Notes: a model not told the origin generated them from the letters alone. A DNA stretch of 64,000 nt from Natrinema pellirubrum DSM 15624 (GCF_000230735.2 NC_019962.1:682001-746000), one strand, 5' to 3'. Counted from the stretch's first letter, positions 1 through 8,902 are shown. Numbers and translations: made by a program.

Positions 1-398
1 AGGACGCCCTGTTGCCGCGGCGGGCGAGCCACATCAACCTCCGCTATGGCACGCCACACGTCGCGCTGGGGATGGCAGGCGGGCCGATCCTCGTGTTGGT
101 CGCGACCGGCCGCGTGGAACTGCTCGCGGAGGTCGCTTCCTTCCTTCATCTGGTCATGTACGGGCTGATCTGTGTGGCCCTGCTCGTCCTGCGCCGCGAC
201 GAACCGGAGTGGTACGACCCCGACTTCCGGGTCCCCGGCTACCCCGTCGTCCCGATACTCGGCGCGCTCGCGAGTTTCGCCATGATCGGCTTCATGCAGC
301 GCGCGTCACAGCTCCTCGGCGTCGGGATCATGCTCGCGACCGCCGGGTGGTACGCCTACTACGCTCGCGACGTCACGCTCAGGGGGGCACTCCAATGA
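1..398 (+). CDS. Amino acid permease (APC-type), C-terminal part
   Basis: The gene begins before the window; the frame is open from base 3 to the TGA at 396-398. About 130 residues remain, with roughly four hydrophobic segments separated by charged loops, and a short cytoplasmic end. The Arg-rich loop followed by a GTPHVAL motif and the PDFRVPGYP stretch before the last helices are typical of APC-superfamily amino-acid transporters. Its stop overlaps the start of the next gene (ATGA), so permease and universal-stress protein are translationally coupled. Haloarchaeal APC permeases often carry or adjoin Usp domains. Substrate cannot be inferred. Confidence 0.8.
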   Translation, partial: DALLPRRASHINLRYGTPHVALGMAGGPILVLVATGRVELLAEVASFLHLVMYGLICVALLVLRRDEPEWYDPDFRVPGYPVVPILGALASFAMIGFMQRASQLLGVGIMLATAGWYAYYARDVTLRGALQ

Positions 399-1087
399 CG
401 CGCATCCTCGTCCCGCTGGCGATCCTCGAGGGCGAGACGGTCCCGGCCGGTCTACCGACGCTGCTCGCGCCCGTGGACGTGACGGTACTCGGCTATCACG
501 TCCTGCCCGAGCAGACGCCGCCCGATCAGGCGCGGCTCCAGTACGAGGACCGGGCGACCGCCGCCCTCGAGGACCTCGTCGCCGAGTTCGAGGCGGCCGG
601 CAGCGAGGCCGACCACCGCCTCGTGTTCACCCACGACCGGGCACAGACGATCGACCGGATCGCCGCGGAGACCGGAGCGGACGCCTACGCGATTCCGGGC
701 GTGACCGGGCCGGTCGATCGGCTCCTCGTGGCGCTCTCCGGCGACGTCGCCGTCGACCGCATCGGGTCGTTCGTCGCCGACCTGGTCGGCGGCCGCGAGA
801 TCGGCGTCACGCTCTTTCTCGCGACCGACGACGAGGCCGGGGGCCGGGACTCCCTCGAGGCGGCCGCCGCGGACCTCGCCGCGGCCGGGATCGACGCCGA
901 GACCGAACTCGCCGTCAGTGACGCGCCGCTCGAGGCACTGGTGGACGCCACGGCGGACCACGACGCCGTCGTCATGGGCGAGCAGGCCCCGTCGCTCCGG
1001 TCGTTCCTGCTGGGCGAGGACGCCGAGCGGGTCGCCGCCGAGTCGGTCGGTCCGGTACTCATCGTCCGGAGTTCCGACGGCGCGTGA
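395..1087 (+). CDS. Universal stress protein (UspA family), permease-linked
   Basis: A 230-residue protein starting MTRILVPLAILEG, the usual beta-strand opening of a Usp domain. At about 215-230 it ends with a GPVLIVRSS-like strand. The length is that of a double or extended Usp unit. The ATG at 395 overlaps the permease stop, so it is probably made with the transporter and may modulate it; the coupling is seen, the role inferred. It is clearly related along its length to the convergent gene at 1117-1881. The ATP-binding G-2x-G-9x-G(S/T) motif is not convincing, so nucleotide binding is uncertain. Confidence 0.82.
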   Translation: MTRILVPLAILEGETVPAGLPTLLAPVDVTVLGYHVLPEQTPPDQARLQYEDRATAALEDLVAEFEAAGSEADHRLVFTHDRAQTIDRIAAETGADAYAIPGVTGPVDRLLVALSGDVAVDRIGSFVADLVGGREIGVTLFLATDDEAGGRDSLEAAAADLAAAGIDAETELAVSDAPLEALVDATADHDAVVMGEQAPSLRSFLLGEDAERVAAESVGPVLIVRSSDGA

Positions 1088-1116
1088 TCTCCGCGTGTGG
1101 CTGTGCCACACGGTCG

Positions 1117-1881
1117 CTACTCCTCGTTTTCGCTGCCGTGTTCCGTGTCCTCTGCCGTCGTCTCGAGGTACTCGCCGCGAATCACCAGGACCGGATCGAC
1201 CGTCTCTTGGGCCAGCCGTTCGACGCGATCCCGGAAGACGTACCGGCGGATCGACGGCCGACTCTCGCCGAGGACGAGGAGGTCGTGATCCGCCGCGGCG
1301 TCGAGAATCGCTGCCGTGGGCGAGTCGTCGACGACGACCGTGCTGTCGATCCGCCCGTCGTCGAGGCCAGCGGCCACCAGTTCCGACCGCGCCCGCTCGA
1401 GCAGTTCCGCGCCCGCGTCTCGCTCTCCCTCGTCGGCGGCGACGTGAAAGAGGGTGACCGCGAGCGTCGTGTCGGCGAGGACCGTACGGAGCAGTCGGGC
1501 GATGTGTTCGACGTTGACGTCGCTCCGAATCGCGACGAGTACCGTCTCGAGGATAGGCGCTGGGTTGCAGACCAGGACGGCGTCGCACGATTCCTCGACG
1601 GCGACGCGTTCGAACGTCTTCAGTCGGGAGTGGGTAAACGCCAACCGCGACTCGACGTCACAGCCGGCGTCCTCGAACACCGTCCGTCGCTCCGCGAGTT
1701 CGGCCCGCATGCGATCGCCGTACTGATCGCGTGCCTGCTCCGTGCCGGTCTGGTCCGGGAGTTCGCGATAGCCCAGCAGAACGACCGGAATCGACGCGAA
1801 CGCGTCGACGAGCGTCCGCGGAACGCTCTCCCCCTCGAGGACGTCGACCGGAATCAACACGCGATGGGCGCGGTCTGACAT
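1117..1881 (-). CDS. Universal stress protein (UspA family) paralogue
   Basis: A 254-residue protein with the same plan as the gene at 395-1087: N-terminal VLIPVDVLEGESVP against ILVPLAILEGETVP, a conserved FTH motif near residue 100, and a shared C-terminal DPVLVIRG strand. The tail after about residue 235 is acidic and non-conserved. The two genes converge with a 29-base gap, which suggests an old inverted duplication. A GATATATTA element about 30-38 bases upstream of the ATG (on the minus strand near 1910-1920) is a plausible TATA box. The specific stress or ligand is unknown. Confidence 0.8.
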   Translation of the reverse strand: MSDRAHRVLIPVDVLEGESVPRTLVDAFASIPVVLLGYRELPDQTGTEQARDQYGDRMRAELAERRTVFEDAGCDVESRLAFTHSRLKTFERVAVEESCDAVLVCNPAPILETVLVAIRSDVNVEHIARLLRTVLADTTLAVTLFHVAADEGERDAGAELLERARSELVAAGLDDGRIDSTVVVDDSPTAAILDAAADHDLLVLGESRPSIRRYVFRDRVERLAQETVDPVLVIRGEYLETTAEDTEHGSENEE

Positions 1882-2000
1882 GACTGACGAGTGACTCTCC
1901 CACGGGCAGCGTAATATATCCCGGCCGACGACCGCCCCCTCGAGCCCCGTTTCGGCGGACGGCCGCGCGTTTTTGTAGCTCGGCCACTTAAACCAGTACC

Positions 2001-3134
2001 GTGACGGCGCGAGAAAACAGCGTGACGACGAACGGAACGGACGCCGTGGCCGCGTTCAGTGAGGGAGCCGGTGCGTCGCCCGGCGACGACGCGGTGGGGA
2101 CCGACCGAGGGTTCGAGCGGGAGCGGCCACCGGCCGAGACGCGCCCGGACAGCGGCGAGCGGTCGGCGACGGTTGACCGCGATATCGCCGTCTCCGTCAC
2201 CGGGCTGTCCAAGCGGTTCGGCGCCGGCGAGACGGCGGTGACCGCCGTCGACGACGTGAGCGTCGACATCGAGACCGGCTCGATCGTGGGCCTGTTAGGG
2301 CCAAACGGTGCCGGCAAGACGACGCTCATCAAGTCGATCCTCGGGATGGTCGTGCCGGACGCGGGCAGCGTCCGGATCCGCGGCATCGACCTCCGGGAGC
2401 GACCACGGGCGGCCTACAGCGCCGTCGACGCCATGCTCGAGGGAGCACGAAACGACTACTGGCGGCTGACCGTCCGGGAGAACCTCCGCTATTTCGCTAC
2501 GATCAGCGGCGTCGACCCGAACTCGGTCCGCGACCGCCACGACCGGCTGCTGGCCCAGCTCGACCTCGAGGCGAAGGCGGACGTTCCGGTCCGCGATCTC
2601 TCCCGGGGGATGAAACAGAAGGTCTCGTTGGCGAGCGTCCTCGCCGGTGGTGCCGAGGTCGTCTTCCTCGACGAACCAACGCTCGGGTTGGATATCGAGA
2701 GTTCCCGGACGCTCCAGCGGGAACTGCGACGCCTCGCCGCGGAGGAAGACCTCACCGTCGTCCTTAGCAGCCACGACATGGACGTCGTCGAGACGGTCTG
2801 TGACCGCGTTCTCATCATGTCCGACGGGGAAATCATCGCGGACGACACCGTCGACGCCTTGCTGTCCGACACGGACCGCCACTGCGTTCGGATCACGAGC
2901 GCCGACATCGACGCCGCGCTCGTCTCGCGACTGCGACGGCGCTTTGAGTCGCTCGAGGCCGAGCGACGCGACGCCGGCCACCGGATCGAGGTCGTGACCG
3001 ACAGCGATGGCCTCTACGAACTGCTGGAGCGGCTCCGCGACGCCGACGTGACCCTCGAGCGCGTCCGGACGGTCGAACCGGACCTCGAGGACGTCTTCGT
3101 CGAACTGACGAGCGGCGATCGAGGTGGGCGATGA
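2001..3134 (+). CDS. ABC transporter ATP-binding protein (ABC-2 / drug-type)
   Basis: A 377-residue ATPase. A poorly conserved acidic/Arg leader of about 65 residues precedes the ABC domain. Walker A GPNGAGKTT lies at about 100-108, signature LSRGM at about 200, Walker B VVFLDEPTLGLD at about 217-228 and the switch SSHD at about 258. The C-terminal 80 residues resemble the extension of CcmA/DrrA-type exporters. The stop overlaps the downstream permease start (ATGA), so the two form one exporter operon. The start is GTG at 2001; a shorter start nearer the ABC domain is possible because the leader looks weakly constrained. Substrate unknown. Confidence 0.9.
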   Translation: MTARENSVTTNGTDAVAAFSEGAGASPGDDAVGTDRGFERERPPAETRPDSGERSATVDRDIAVSVTGLSKRFGAGETAVTAVDDVSVDIETGSIVGLLGPNGAGKTTLIKSILGMVVPDAGSVRIRGIDLRERPRAAYSAVDAMLEGARNDYWRLTVRENLRYFATISGVDPNSVRDRHDRLLAQLDLEAKADVPVRDLSRGMKQKVSLASVLAGGAEVVFLDEPTLGLDIESSRTLQRELRRLAAEEDLTVVLSSHDMDVVETVCDRVLIMSDGEIIADDTVDALLSDTDRHCVRITSADIDAALVSRLRRRFESLEAERRDAGHRIEVVTDSDGLYELLERLRDADVTLERVRTVEPDLEDVFVELTSGDRGGR

Positions 3135-3949
3135 GCGCGGGCGCGGGTCGGCAGGACGGGACCGACCGGCCGCGGCCGGCCGGTTACCGCCACCTCGCGC
3201 GGGCCGTCCTCTACCGCGAGTACCTGATCTTCGTTCGCTACCCCGCAAACGCCGTCGGCGGGCTCGTCATCTCGGTGTTTTTCTTCGGGCTGCTGTTCTA
3301 CGGCGGCCGGGCGATCGCCGGACAGGCCTTGACCGACTCGATCGAGGGGATCATCGTCGGCTACTTCCTGTGGTCGCTCTCGGTCGGGGCGTACTCCTCG
3401 ATCTCGAACGACATCGGGAGCGAGGTCCAGTGGGGGACCCTCGAGCGCCACGTGATGTCGCCGTTTGGCTTCGCGCCCGTGGCCCTGTTGAAGGGCCTCG
3501 CCAAGATCGTCCGGTCGTTCGTCACCTCGTCGGTGCTGCTCGCGGTGATGCTGCTCATCACCGGGCGGAGCCTCGAACTGAACGTGGGGACGATCGTCGT
3601 CGTCGCGACGCTCAGCATCGTCTCGGTGCTGGGGCTCGGACTGGCCGCCGGCGGCGTGACCGTCCTCTACAAGCGGGTCGGCAACTGGCTCAACCTGCTC
3701 CAGTTCGGCTTTATCGTGCTGATCTCCGCGCCCGCGTTCGACCTCGGCTGGCTGCGATTCTTCCCGCTCGCCCAAGGCAGCGCGCTCCTCCAGCGGACGA
3801 TGATCCACGACGTCCGTCTCTGGGAGTTCCCCGCGGTCGATCTCGCAATCTTGCTCGGGGTCGCCGTCGGCTACGTCACGCTCGGCTACGCGATCTTCCA
3901 GTACGCGACCCGCCGGGCGCGACGGCTCGGCGTCCTCGGGGACTACTGA
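3131..3949 (+). CDS. ABC-2 type transporter permease
   Basis: A 272-residue membrane protein, translationally coupled to the ATPase at 2001-3134. After a short N-terminal cytoplasmic segment with a YREYLIFVRYPAN motif, typical of ABC-2 permeases, there are about six hydrophobic segments: roughly residues 40-60, 75-95, 120-145, 155-180, 195-215 and 235-258. Together the pair makes a simple exporter of the kind used for drugs, lipids or polysaccharide intermediates. Nothing nearby specifies the cargo. Confidence 0.88.
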   Translation: MSAGAGRQDGTDRPRPAGYRHLARAVLYREYLIFVRYPANAVGGLVISVFFFGLLFYGGRAIAGQALTDSIEGIIVGYFLWSLSVGAYSSISNDIGSEVQWGTLERHVMSPFGFAPVALLKGLAKIVRSFVTSSVLLAVMLLITGRSLELNVGTIVVVATLSIVSVLGLGLAAGGVTVLYKRVGNWLNLLQFGFIVLISAPAFDLGWLRFFPLAQGSALLQRTMIHDVRLWEFPAVDLAILLGVAVGYVTLGYAIFQYATRRARRLGVLGDY

Positions 3950-4032
3950 CCCGCTTTCAGCCCGCCGGACTGACGGCGTCCGGAACCGTCGCCCCCGCCA
4001 GACTCTCCCCCGTGGCACCCGTTCGATTTCGT

Positions 4033-4278
4033 ATGGCCCACGACAGGATCCACGCGCGGAAACCGACACACGACCTCGAGCGATGGTCCGTCGGGACGAT
4101 CGCCGCCATCGACCAACGGGACGGTCACGCCGTCTTCGAGGTTACGACCGAGGGCGGCGAGTCGGTCGAACTCGTCGTGACGGTCGCGATCCGGGATCTC
4201 GTCCTCCGGCGACTCGATCTCGCGGCCGACGAGTCGCCGATCGGTGCCCGCGTCTGGTACCGCACCCGCGGCGGCTGA
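4033..4278 (+). CDS. Conserved-looking small haloarchaeal protein (81 aa)
   Basis: An 81-residue protein starting MAHDRIHARKPTHDLERW. It has a beta-rich middle (VGTIAAIDQRDGHAVFEVTT) and a second half predicted as alternating strands and a helix. It has no signal peptide or membrane segment. Codon use matches the neighbours, and it fits a known style of small cytosolic haloarchaeal proteins of unknown function. It lies alone between the exporter and a tRNA-binding protein. The ATG at 4033 is preferred because the frame upstream overlaps the permease as Arg/Pro-rich shadow sequence. Confidence 0.6.
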   Translation: MAHDRIHARKPTHDLERWSVGTIAAIDQRDGHAVFEVTTEGGESVELVVTVAIRDLVLRRLDLAADESPIGARVWYRTRGG

Positions 4279-4326
4279 CGGCGGCGGATCGATACCTAGT
4301 TTTCGGTGGCGACGGTATCGTGGGGC

Positions 4327-4650
4327 ATGGTCGAGAGCCCGTTCGACGTGACGATCGAGGTTGGCGAGGTACTCGAGGCCGAACCGTTCCCCGAAGCCGA
4401 GAAGCCCGAGATGACCAAGCTGTGGATCGACCTCGGCGACGAGGAGATCCAGTCCGCGGCGCAGTTGGACCACCATCACGACGCCGCCGACCTCGAGGGC
4501 CGGCAGGTGCTGTGCGCGACGAACCTTGGCTCCGTACGGATCGCGGGATTCAAATCGGAGGCGCTGACTGTCGGCGTTCCCAGTGAGGAGGGGTATCCCG
4601 TGCTGGTCTCGCCCGACGAGGACGTGCCGCTGGGCGGAACGCTGTACTGA
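4327..4650 (+). CDS. tRNA-binding domain protein, CsaA-like
   Basis: A 107-residue, single-domain protein of the OB-fold tRNA-binding family (CsaA, and the C-terminal domain of MetRS/Arc1p). It contains the EKPEMTKLWIDLGD opening typical of the family (residues about 25-38), the GRQVLCATNL strand-turn, and the conserved FKSEALTVG motif near residue 80, where SEVL-x-x-G is usual. In bacteria such proteins act as chaperone-like or tRNA-binding homodimers; the archaeal role is not established. The length matches CsaA. The ATG at 4327 is chosen over 4306 because it opens directly into the family's first strand. Confidence 0.78.
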   Translation: MVESPFDVTIEVGEVLEAEPFPEAEKPEMTKLWIDLGDEEIQSAAQLDHHHDAADLEGRQVLCATNLGSVRIAGFKSEALTVGVPSEEGYPVLVSPDEDVPLGGTLY

Positions 4651-4700
4651 TATTGGGAATAGTCTAAGTAGTACCCACTGTAACCGTATACGTGTGAAAG

Positions 4701-4949
4701 ATGGGGACGGAAACTGACGACCGCGGACGGCTCTATCTCTCGAAGGACCTCCGTGAGCGGCACGGAGAGCGTTTTCACGTCGTCGAATACAGCGACCACA
4801 TCGAACTGATCCCGATCGACGACGACCCGCTCGAGGGACTTCGAGAAGCCGTCGGCGACGCGTTCGATGACAAATCGATCGACGAACTGCGCGACGAAGC
4901 CCGGGAGTTGGCCCGCGAGGAGGTAGCGAACGATGTACGTCGAGACTGA
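4701..4949 (+). CDS. AbrB/SpoVT-like antitoxin (VapB type)
   Basis: An 82-residue protein. Residues 5-45 form a swapped-hairpin AbrB-type DNA-binding module (DDRGRLYLSKDLRERHG, then VVEYSDHIELIPI). The C-terminal half is an acidic helix that would wrap the toxin. The last 17 bases overlap the start of the PIN-domain gene, the usual arrangement of a VapBC operon. It is expected to neutralise the PIN nuclease and repress its own promoter; this is known for the family and not shown here. The upstream sequence TAAGTAGTACCCACTGTAAC is short and shows no certain operator. Confidence 0.82.
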   Translation: MGTETDDRGRLYLSKDLRERHGERFHVVEYSDHIELIPIDDDPLEGLREAVGDAFDDKSIDELRDEARELAREEVANDVRRD

Positions 4950-5322
4950 TTTCCTGCTAGCGCTTCTCAAGGACTCTGACTGGTTGCAGGCCGAGGCGAA
5001 AGCTGCCCTCGACGAACACGAGGTAGAAACGTCGATCCTCGCCTACGCAGAACTCTTTCTCCTCCTCGACGACTACGACGTCGATCGCGTTCGAGCGATT
5101 TCCAACCTCGTCGAACTCGTCCCGGTTCGACCCGAGGAACACTCACAGGCCGTTCTCAAGGCGGTCAAGTATCAGGACGAACACGGGATGACGAACTTCG
5201 ACTCGCTTCACGCGGGGATGGTCGACACGTGGGAGACGCCAGTTCTTGGTAGCGAACGTGACTACGACGACCTCGAGATCGAGCGCATCCCGCTCGAGCC
5301 GACGAACGAGGAGTCCGAGTAG
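4933..5322 (+). CDS. PIN-domain ribonuclease, VapC-like toxin
   Basis: A 129-residue protein with the four acidic positions of the PIN active site: D6 (in MYVETD), E40 (in AYAEL), D90 (in MTNFDSLHAG) and D110/D112 (in SERDYDD). The length and motif spacing are those of VapC toxins, which cleave RNA with Mg2+. It overlaps the AbrB-like gene by 17 bases, so the two are co-translated. It sits between a tRNA-binding protein and mutS. All key residues are present, so the toxin looks intact. Confidence 0.85.
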   Translation: MYVETDFLLALLKDSDWLQAEAKAALDEHEVETSILAYAELFLLLDDYDVDRVRAISNLVELVPVRPEEHSQAVLKAVKYQDEHGMTNFDSLHAGMVDTWETPVLGSERDYDDLEIERIPLEPTNEESE

Positions 5323-5398
5323 GGCAGTCCCGTCGCTGCCCGGCCACGTTCACCGCGGATCCCGCAGGGTTTTTGCGGTGGAGGGACAGTCACCGGAT

Positions 5399-8068
5399 AT
5401 GACCGAGGCGACGGGGATCGTCGGCGAGTTCTTCTCGCTCAAGGAAGACACCGACGCCGACCTCCTGACGATGCAGTGTGGCGATTTCTACGAGTTCTTC
5501 GGGGAGGACGCCGAACTCGTCAGCGAGGAACTCGACCTCAAAGTCTCACAGAAGTCCTCGCACGGTTCCTCCTATCCGATGGCCGGCGTGCCGATCGACG
5601 ACCTGACGCCCTACCTCAAGGCCCTCGTCGAACGCGGCTACCGCGTCGCCGTCGCCGACCAGTACGAGACCGACTCCGGCCACGCCCGCGAGGTCGTCCG
5701 CGTCGTGACCCCCGGGACCCTGCTCGAGACGAGCGACGCCGATGCCCAGTACATGGCGGCGGTCGTCGACGGGAGCGAGGTCGGCGGGGCGAGCAGTGAC
5801 GGCTACGGCCTCGCGTTCGCCGACGTGACGACCGGCCGCTTTCTCGTCGCCGACGCCGCCGACCCCGACGAGGCGCTGACGGAACTCTATCGATTCGATC
5901 CGGTCGAGGTCCTGCCCGGCCCCGAAGTGCGGACCGACGACGACCTGCTCGGGAAACTGCGCGAGCGCGTCGACGCGACGCTGACGCTCCACGAGACCGA
6001 CGCGTTCGCGCCGAAACGCGGTGCCCACACTGTCCGTGAGCAGTTCGGAACCGAGACCGTCGACCGACTGTCGGTCGGCGAGCAGACGCTCGCGGCCGCC
6101 GGTGCGGTGCTTTCCTACGTCGAGGAGACCGGCGCGGGCGTGCTGGCCTCGATGACCCGCATCCAGGCCCACCACGGCGACGACCACGTCACCCTGGACG
6201 CGACCACCCAGCGTAACCTCGAGTTGACCGAGACGATGCAAGGCGACGGCGACGGCTCGCTGTTCGCGACGATCGACCACACCGAGACCAGCGCCGGCGG
6301 CCGCCTGCTCAAAGAATGGCTCCAGCGGCCCAGACGGTCGCTCGAGACCCTCGAGGAGCGACAGGCGAGCGTCGACGCGCTCTCGACGGCGGCGCTGGCC
6401 CGCGACGAGATCCAGGACCGCCTCGGCGAAGCCTACGATCTCGCCCGCCTCGCCTCGAAGGCCAGCCACGGCAGCGCCGACGCGCGGGATCTGGTGGCTG
6501 TCCGCGAGACGCTGGCCGTCCTCCCGGCCGTGGCCGAGACGATCGAGTCGACGCCGGCACTGGCCGACTCCCCCCTCTCGGCGATCGTCGACCGGCCGGA
6601 TCGAGCGGCCGCGCGGGAGTTGCGCGAGACCCTCGAGGAAGCCGTCGCCGAGGACCCGCCGTCGACGGTGACGCAGGGGGAACTCCTCCGGAAAGGGTAC
6701 GACGACGAACTCGACGAGGTGATCGAGCGCCACGAGGAAGTCAGGGAGTGGCTCGACACCCTCGCCGAGCGCGAGAAGCGCCAGCACGGACTCTCGCACG
6801 TCACCGTCGACCGGAACAAGACCGACGGCTACTACATCCAGGTCGGCAAATCGGCCGCGGACGGCGTGCCCGACCACTACGAGCAGATCAAGACGCTGAA
6901 AAACTCCAAGCGGTTCACGACCGAGGAACTCGAGGAGAAAGAACGCGACGTCCTCCGGCTCGAGGACCGGCGCGGCGAACTGGAGTACGAACTCTTCGAG
7001 GAACTCCGCGACGAGGTGGCCGAGCGGGCGGCACTGCTACAGGACGTCGGCCGGGCCTTAGCGACGATCGACGCGCTGGCGAGTCTGGCGACCCACGCCG
7101 CCGAGAACCGCTGGGTGCGGCCGGAGCTGCATCGGGGCGATGACCTGACGATCGAGCAGGGCCGCCACCCGGTCGTCGAGCAGACGACGGAGTTCGTGCC
7201 CAACGACGTCCGCATGGACGAGGACCGCGGCTTTCTGGTCGTCACCGGCCCCAACATGTCCGGCAAGTCGACGTACATGCGCCAAGTCGCGTGTATCGTC
7301 TTGCTCGCCCAGATCGGGAGCTTCGTCCCGGCCGAAGCGGCCGAGATCGGCGTCGTCGACGGTATCTTCACTCGCGTCGGCGCGCTCGACGAACTCGCAC
7401 AGGGCCGGTCGACGTTCATGGTCGAGATGAGCGAACTCTCGAACATCCTCCACACCGCGACCGAGGAGTCGCTGGTCATCCTGGACGAGGTGGGGCGGGG
7501 CACCGCGACCTACGACGGTATCTCGATCGCGTGGGCCGCCACGGAGTACCTGCACAACGAAGTGAAAGCGAAGACCCTCTTTGCCACCCACTACCACGAA
7601 CTGACCGGCCTCGCGGAGAACCTCCCCCGCGTCGCCAACGTCCACGTCGCGGCCGACGAGCGCGACGGCGAGGTCACCTTCCTCCGGACGGTCCGCGACG
7701 GCCCCACGGATCGGTCCTACGGCGTCCACGTCGCCGATCTCGCCGGCGTCCCGGATCCCGTCGTCGACCGCTCGAGGGAAGTCCTCGAGCGGCTGCGCGA
7801 GGAGAAAGCAATCGAGGCGAAAGGCGGGGCCTCGAACGAGCCGGTGCAGGCGGTCTTCGATCTGGGCAGCGGGACGATGCAGACCGAGTCCCAAGACCGG
7901 TCGCAAGCGGCGTCGACCGACGGCGGCCCGGCGGGCGAGTCGGCGGCCGCGATCGACCCCGAAACCGAGGCCGTCCTCGAGGACCTCGAGTCGATCGACG
8001 TCAACACGACGCCGCCGATCGAACTCGTCTCGCAAGTCCAGGAGTTACAGGAGCGACTCGAGGAGTGA
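5399..8068 (+). CDS. mutS: DNA mismatch repair protein MutS
   Basis: An 889-residue MutS1-type protein. The N-terminal mismatch-recognition domain has the Phe-x-Glu motif (F30-Y-E32 in GDFYEFF). Connector and lever/clamp domains follow, and the C-terminal ATPase has Walker A GPNMSGKST (617-625), Walker B with LDEVGRGT near 695, and the composite-site TYDGISIAWA region. The C-terminal tail (from about 830) is acidic and low in complexity, ending in a helix like the family's tetramerisation segment. The ATG at 5399 opens directly into the recognition domain; a longer reading adds an Arg/Ser-rich stretch overlapping the PIN gene. It pairs with mutL at 10853. Confidence 0.96.
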   Translation: MTEATGIVGEFFSLKEDTDADLLTMQCGDFYEFFGEDAELVSEELDLKVSQKSSHGSSYPMAGVPIDDLTPYLKALVERGYRVAVADQYETDSGHAREVVRVVTPGTLLETSDADAQYMAAVVDGSEVGGASSDGYGLAFADVTTGRFLVADAADPDEALTELYRFDPVEVLPGPEVRTDDDLLGKLRERVDATLTLHETDAFAPKRGAHTVREQFGTETVDRLSVGEQTLAAAGAVLSYVEETGAGVLASMTRIQAHHGDDHVTLDATTQRNLELTETMQGDGDGSLFATIDHTETSAGGRLLKEWLQRPRRSLETLEERQASVDALSTAALARDEIQDRLGEAYDLARLASKASHGSADARDLVAVRETLAVLPAVAETIESTPALADSPLSAIVDRPDRAAARELRETLEEAVAEDPPSTVTQGELLRKGYDDELDEVIERHEEVREWLDTLAEREKRQHGLSHVTVDRNKTDGYYIQVGKSAADGVPDHYEQIKTLKNSKRFTTEELEEKERDVLRLEDRRGELEYELFEELRDEVAERAALLQDVGRALATIDALASLATHAAENRWVRPELHRGDDLTIEQGRHPVVEQTTEFVPNDVRMDEDRGFLVVTGPNMSGKSTYMRQVACIVLLAQIGSFVPAEAAEIGVVDGIFTRVGALDELAQGRSTFMVEMSELSNILHTATEESLVILDEVGRGTATYDGISIAWAATEYLHNEVKAKTLFATHYHELTGLAENLPRVANVHVAADERDGEVTFLRTVRDGPTDRSYGVHVADLAGVPDPVVDRSREVLERLREEKAIEAKGGASNEPVQAVFDLGSGTMQTESQDRSQAASTDGGPAGESAAAIDPETEAVLEDLESIDVNTTPPIELVSQVQELQERLEE

Positions 8069-8174
8069 CCCGGCCGCAGACGCCGCGTTCGATGTCGGAG
8101 AGCGAGAGGTAGCGATCGGTGCTCGGATGGGTTCCGAAAACGAAGCGGCTGAATCGGTAGGTCGACATGCGAAC

Positions 8175-8348
8175 TTATCGACGAAGTCGAAGCGTTAGCA
8201 GCGCCACCATCGGACCGAGGAACAAAATAAAACCGACCCCGATAAGTAACACTTCCAGCGGGAGAATAAGGTAAAGCAGCAGTACAAGGTTGCTAAGCAA
8301 AAGTACGATAATCAGATTGAGGCGGAAGATGATCGATCTATTATTCAT
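8175..8348 (-). CDS. Small two-helix membrane protein (57 aa)
   Basis: Translation of the minus strand gives 57 residues: a short charged start MNNRSIIFR, hydrophobic segment 1 at about 10-30, then a second segment at about 33-52 and a basic end LRLRR. The pattern is that of a two-pass inner-membrane microprotein with positive ends inside. An AAATATATG element about 28-34 bases upstream of the ATG (near 8374-8382) fits a haloarchaeal TATA box and a leaderless transcript. The region is AT-richer than mutS beside it. Function unknown. Confidence 0.6.
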   Translation of the reverse strand: MNNRSIIFRLNLIIVLLLSNLVLLLYLILPLEVLLIGVGFILFLGPMVALLTLRLRR

Positions 8349-8451
8349 TGACTGATTGTTTTAACTATTTCACCATATATTTTGTCTGTACTGCTTGCCT
8401 GCCCTGAATTGGAGTGTTCTCCGGCTCCGGCGGAGGAACGCGAACCGGAAA

Positions 8452-8658
8452 CTACTGGTGGCCGTCCCGTTCGAACGCCTTGAACGCGTCCGTGTACGAT
8501 CGCAGGACCGCCAGGAGCAGCGCGAGCAGCAGGAGCGGGGCGGCGTACACGAACTGGGCGTACGGATCCGGCGGTGACACGACCGCCGGGAGGAGGATCG
8601 CGATAGCGCCGAAGACGGCCAAGGTCCGGACGAATCGACGATGCGGAGACGAACTCAT
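8452..8658 (-). CDS. Small membrane protein (68 aa), haloarchaeal
   Basis: A 68-residue protein with a short basic N-terminus, a hydrophobic segment (about residues 12-27), a conserved-looking SPPDPYAQFVYAA turn and a second hydrophobic segment (about 35-52), then a charged end. Small haloarchaeal proteins with the SPPDPY(T/A)Q turn between two helices recur, so I take this one as real. The sequence upstream of the ATG (8659-8700) holds a TATAAATTT-like stretch near 8681-8690 that could serve as a promoter. Function unknown; it is in the same orientation as the microprotein at 8175-8348. Confidence 0.65.
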   Translation of the reverse strand: MSSSPHRRFVRTLAVFGAIAILLPAVVSPPDPYAQFVYAAPLLLLALLLAVLRSYTDAFKAFERDGHQ

Positions 8659-8902
8659 ACCGACGCGTTTCGGACCGACGATATAAATTTCACTAGTGAG
8701 TCGACAGAACGGTTAGCGTAACTCCGTTCCGTGGTAGTGCCGGCGTCGCGTTCCGTCCGATCGAGGGGCAACGCAGTTCGCCGAGATCCCGCCAGTCGCG
8801 ACAGTCACGGTGGTCGATAACCGTCGGTACCGCACGACCGAACGACGGCGAGGCCGTCGGCGATCGGTAGAACTTTGAGACACTGGGGCACTCGGTAGCA
8901 CG

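Noticed and set aside
452-1588. Long minus-strand open frame across the Usp region
   Set aside because: Arg/Gly/Pro-rich translation without domain; opposite the coding Usp gene, as expected in GC-rich DNA.
5546-6877. 443-codon minus-strand frame opposite mutS
   Set aside because: Lies wholly opposite well-supported mutS codons; composition is that of a shadow frame.
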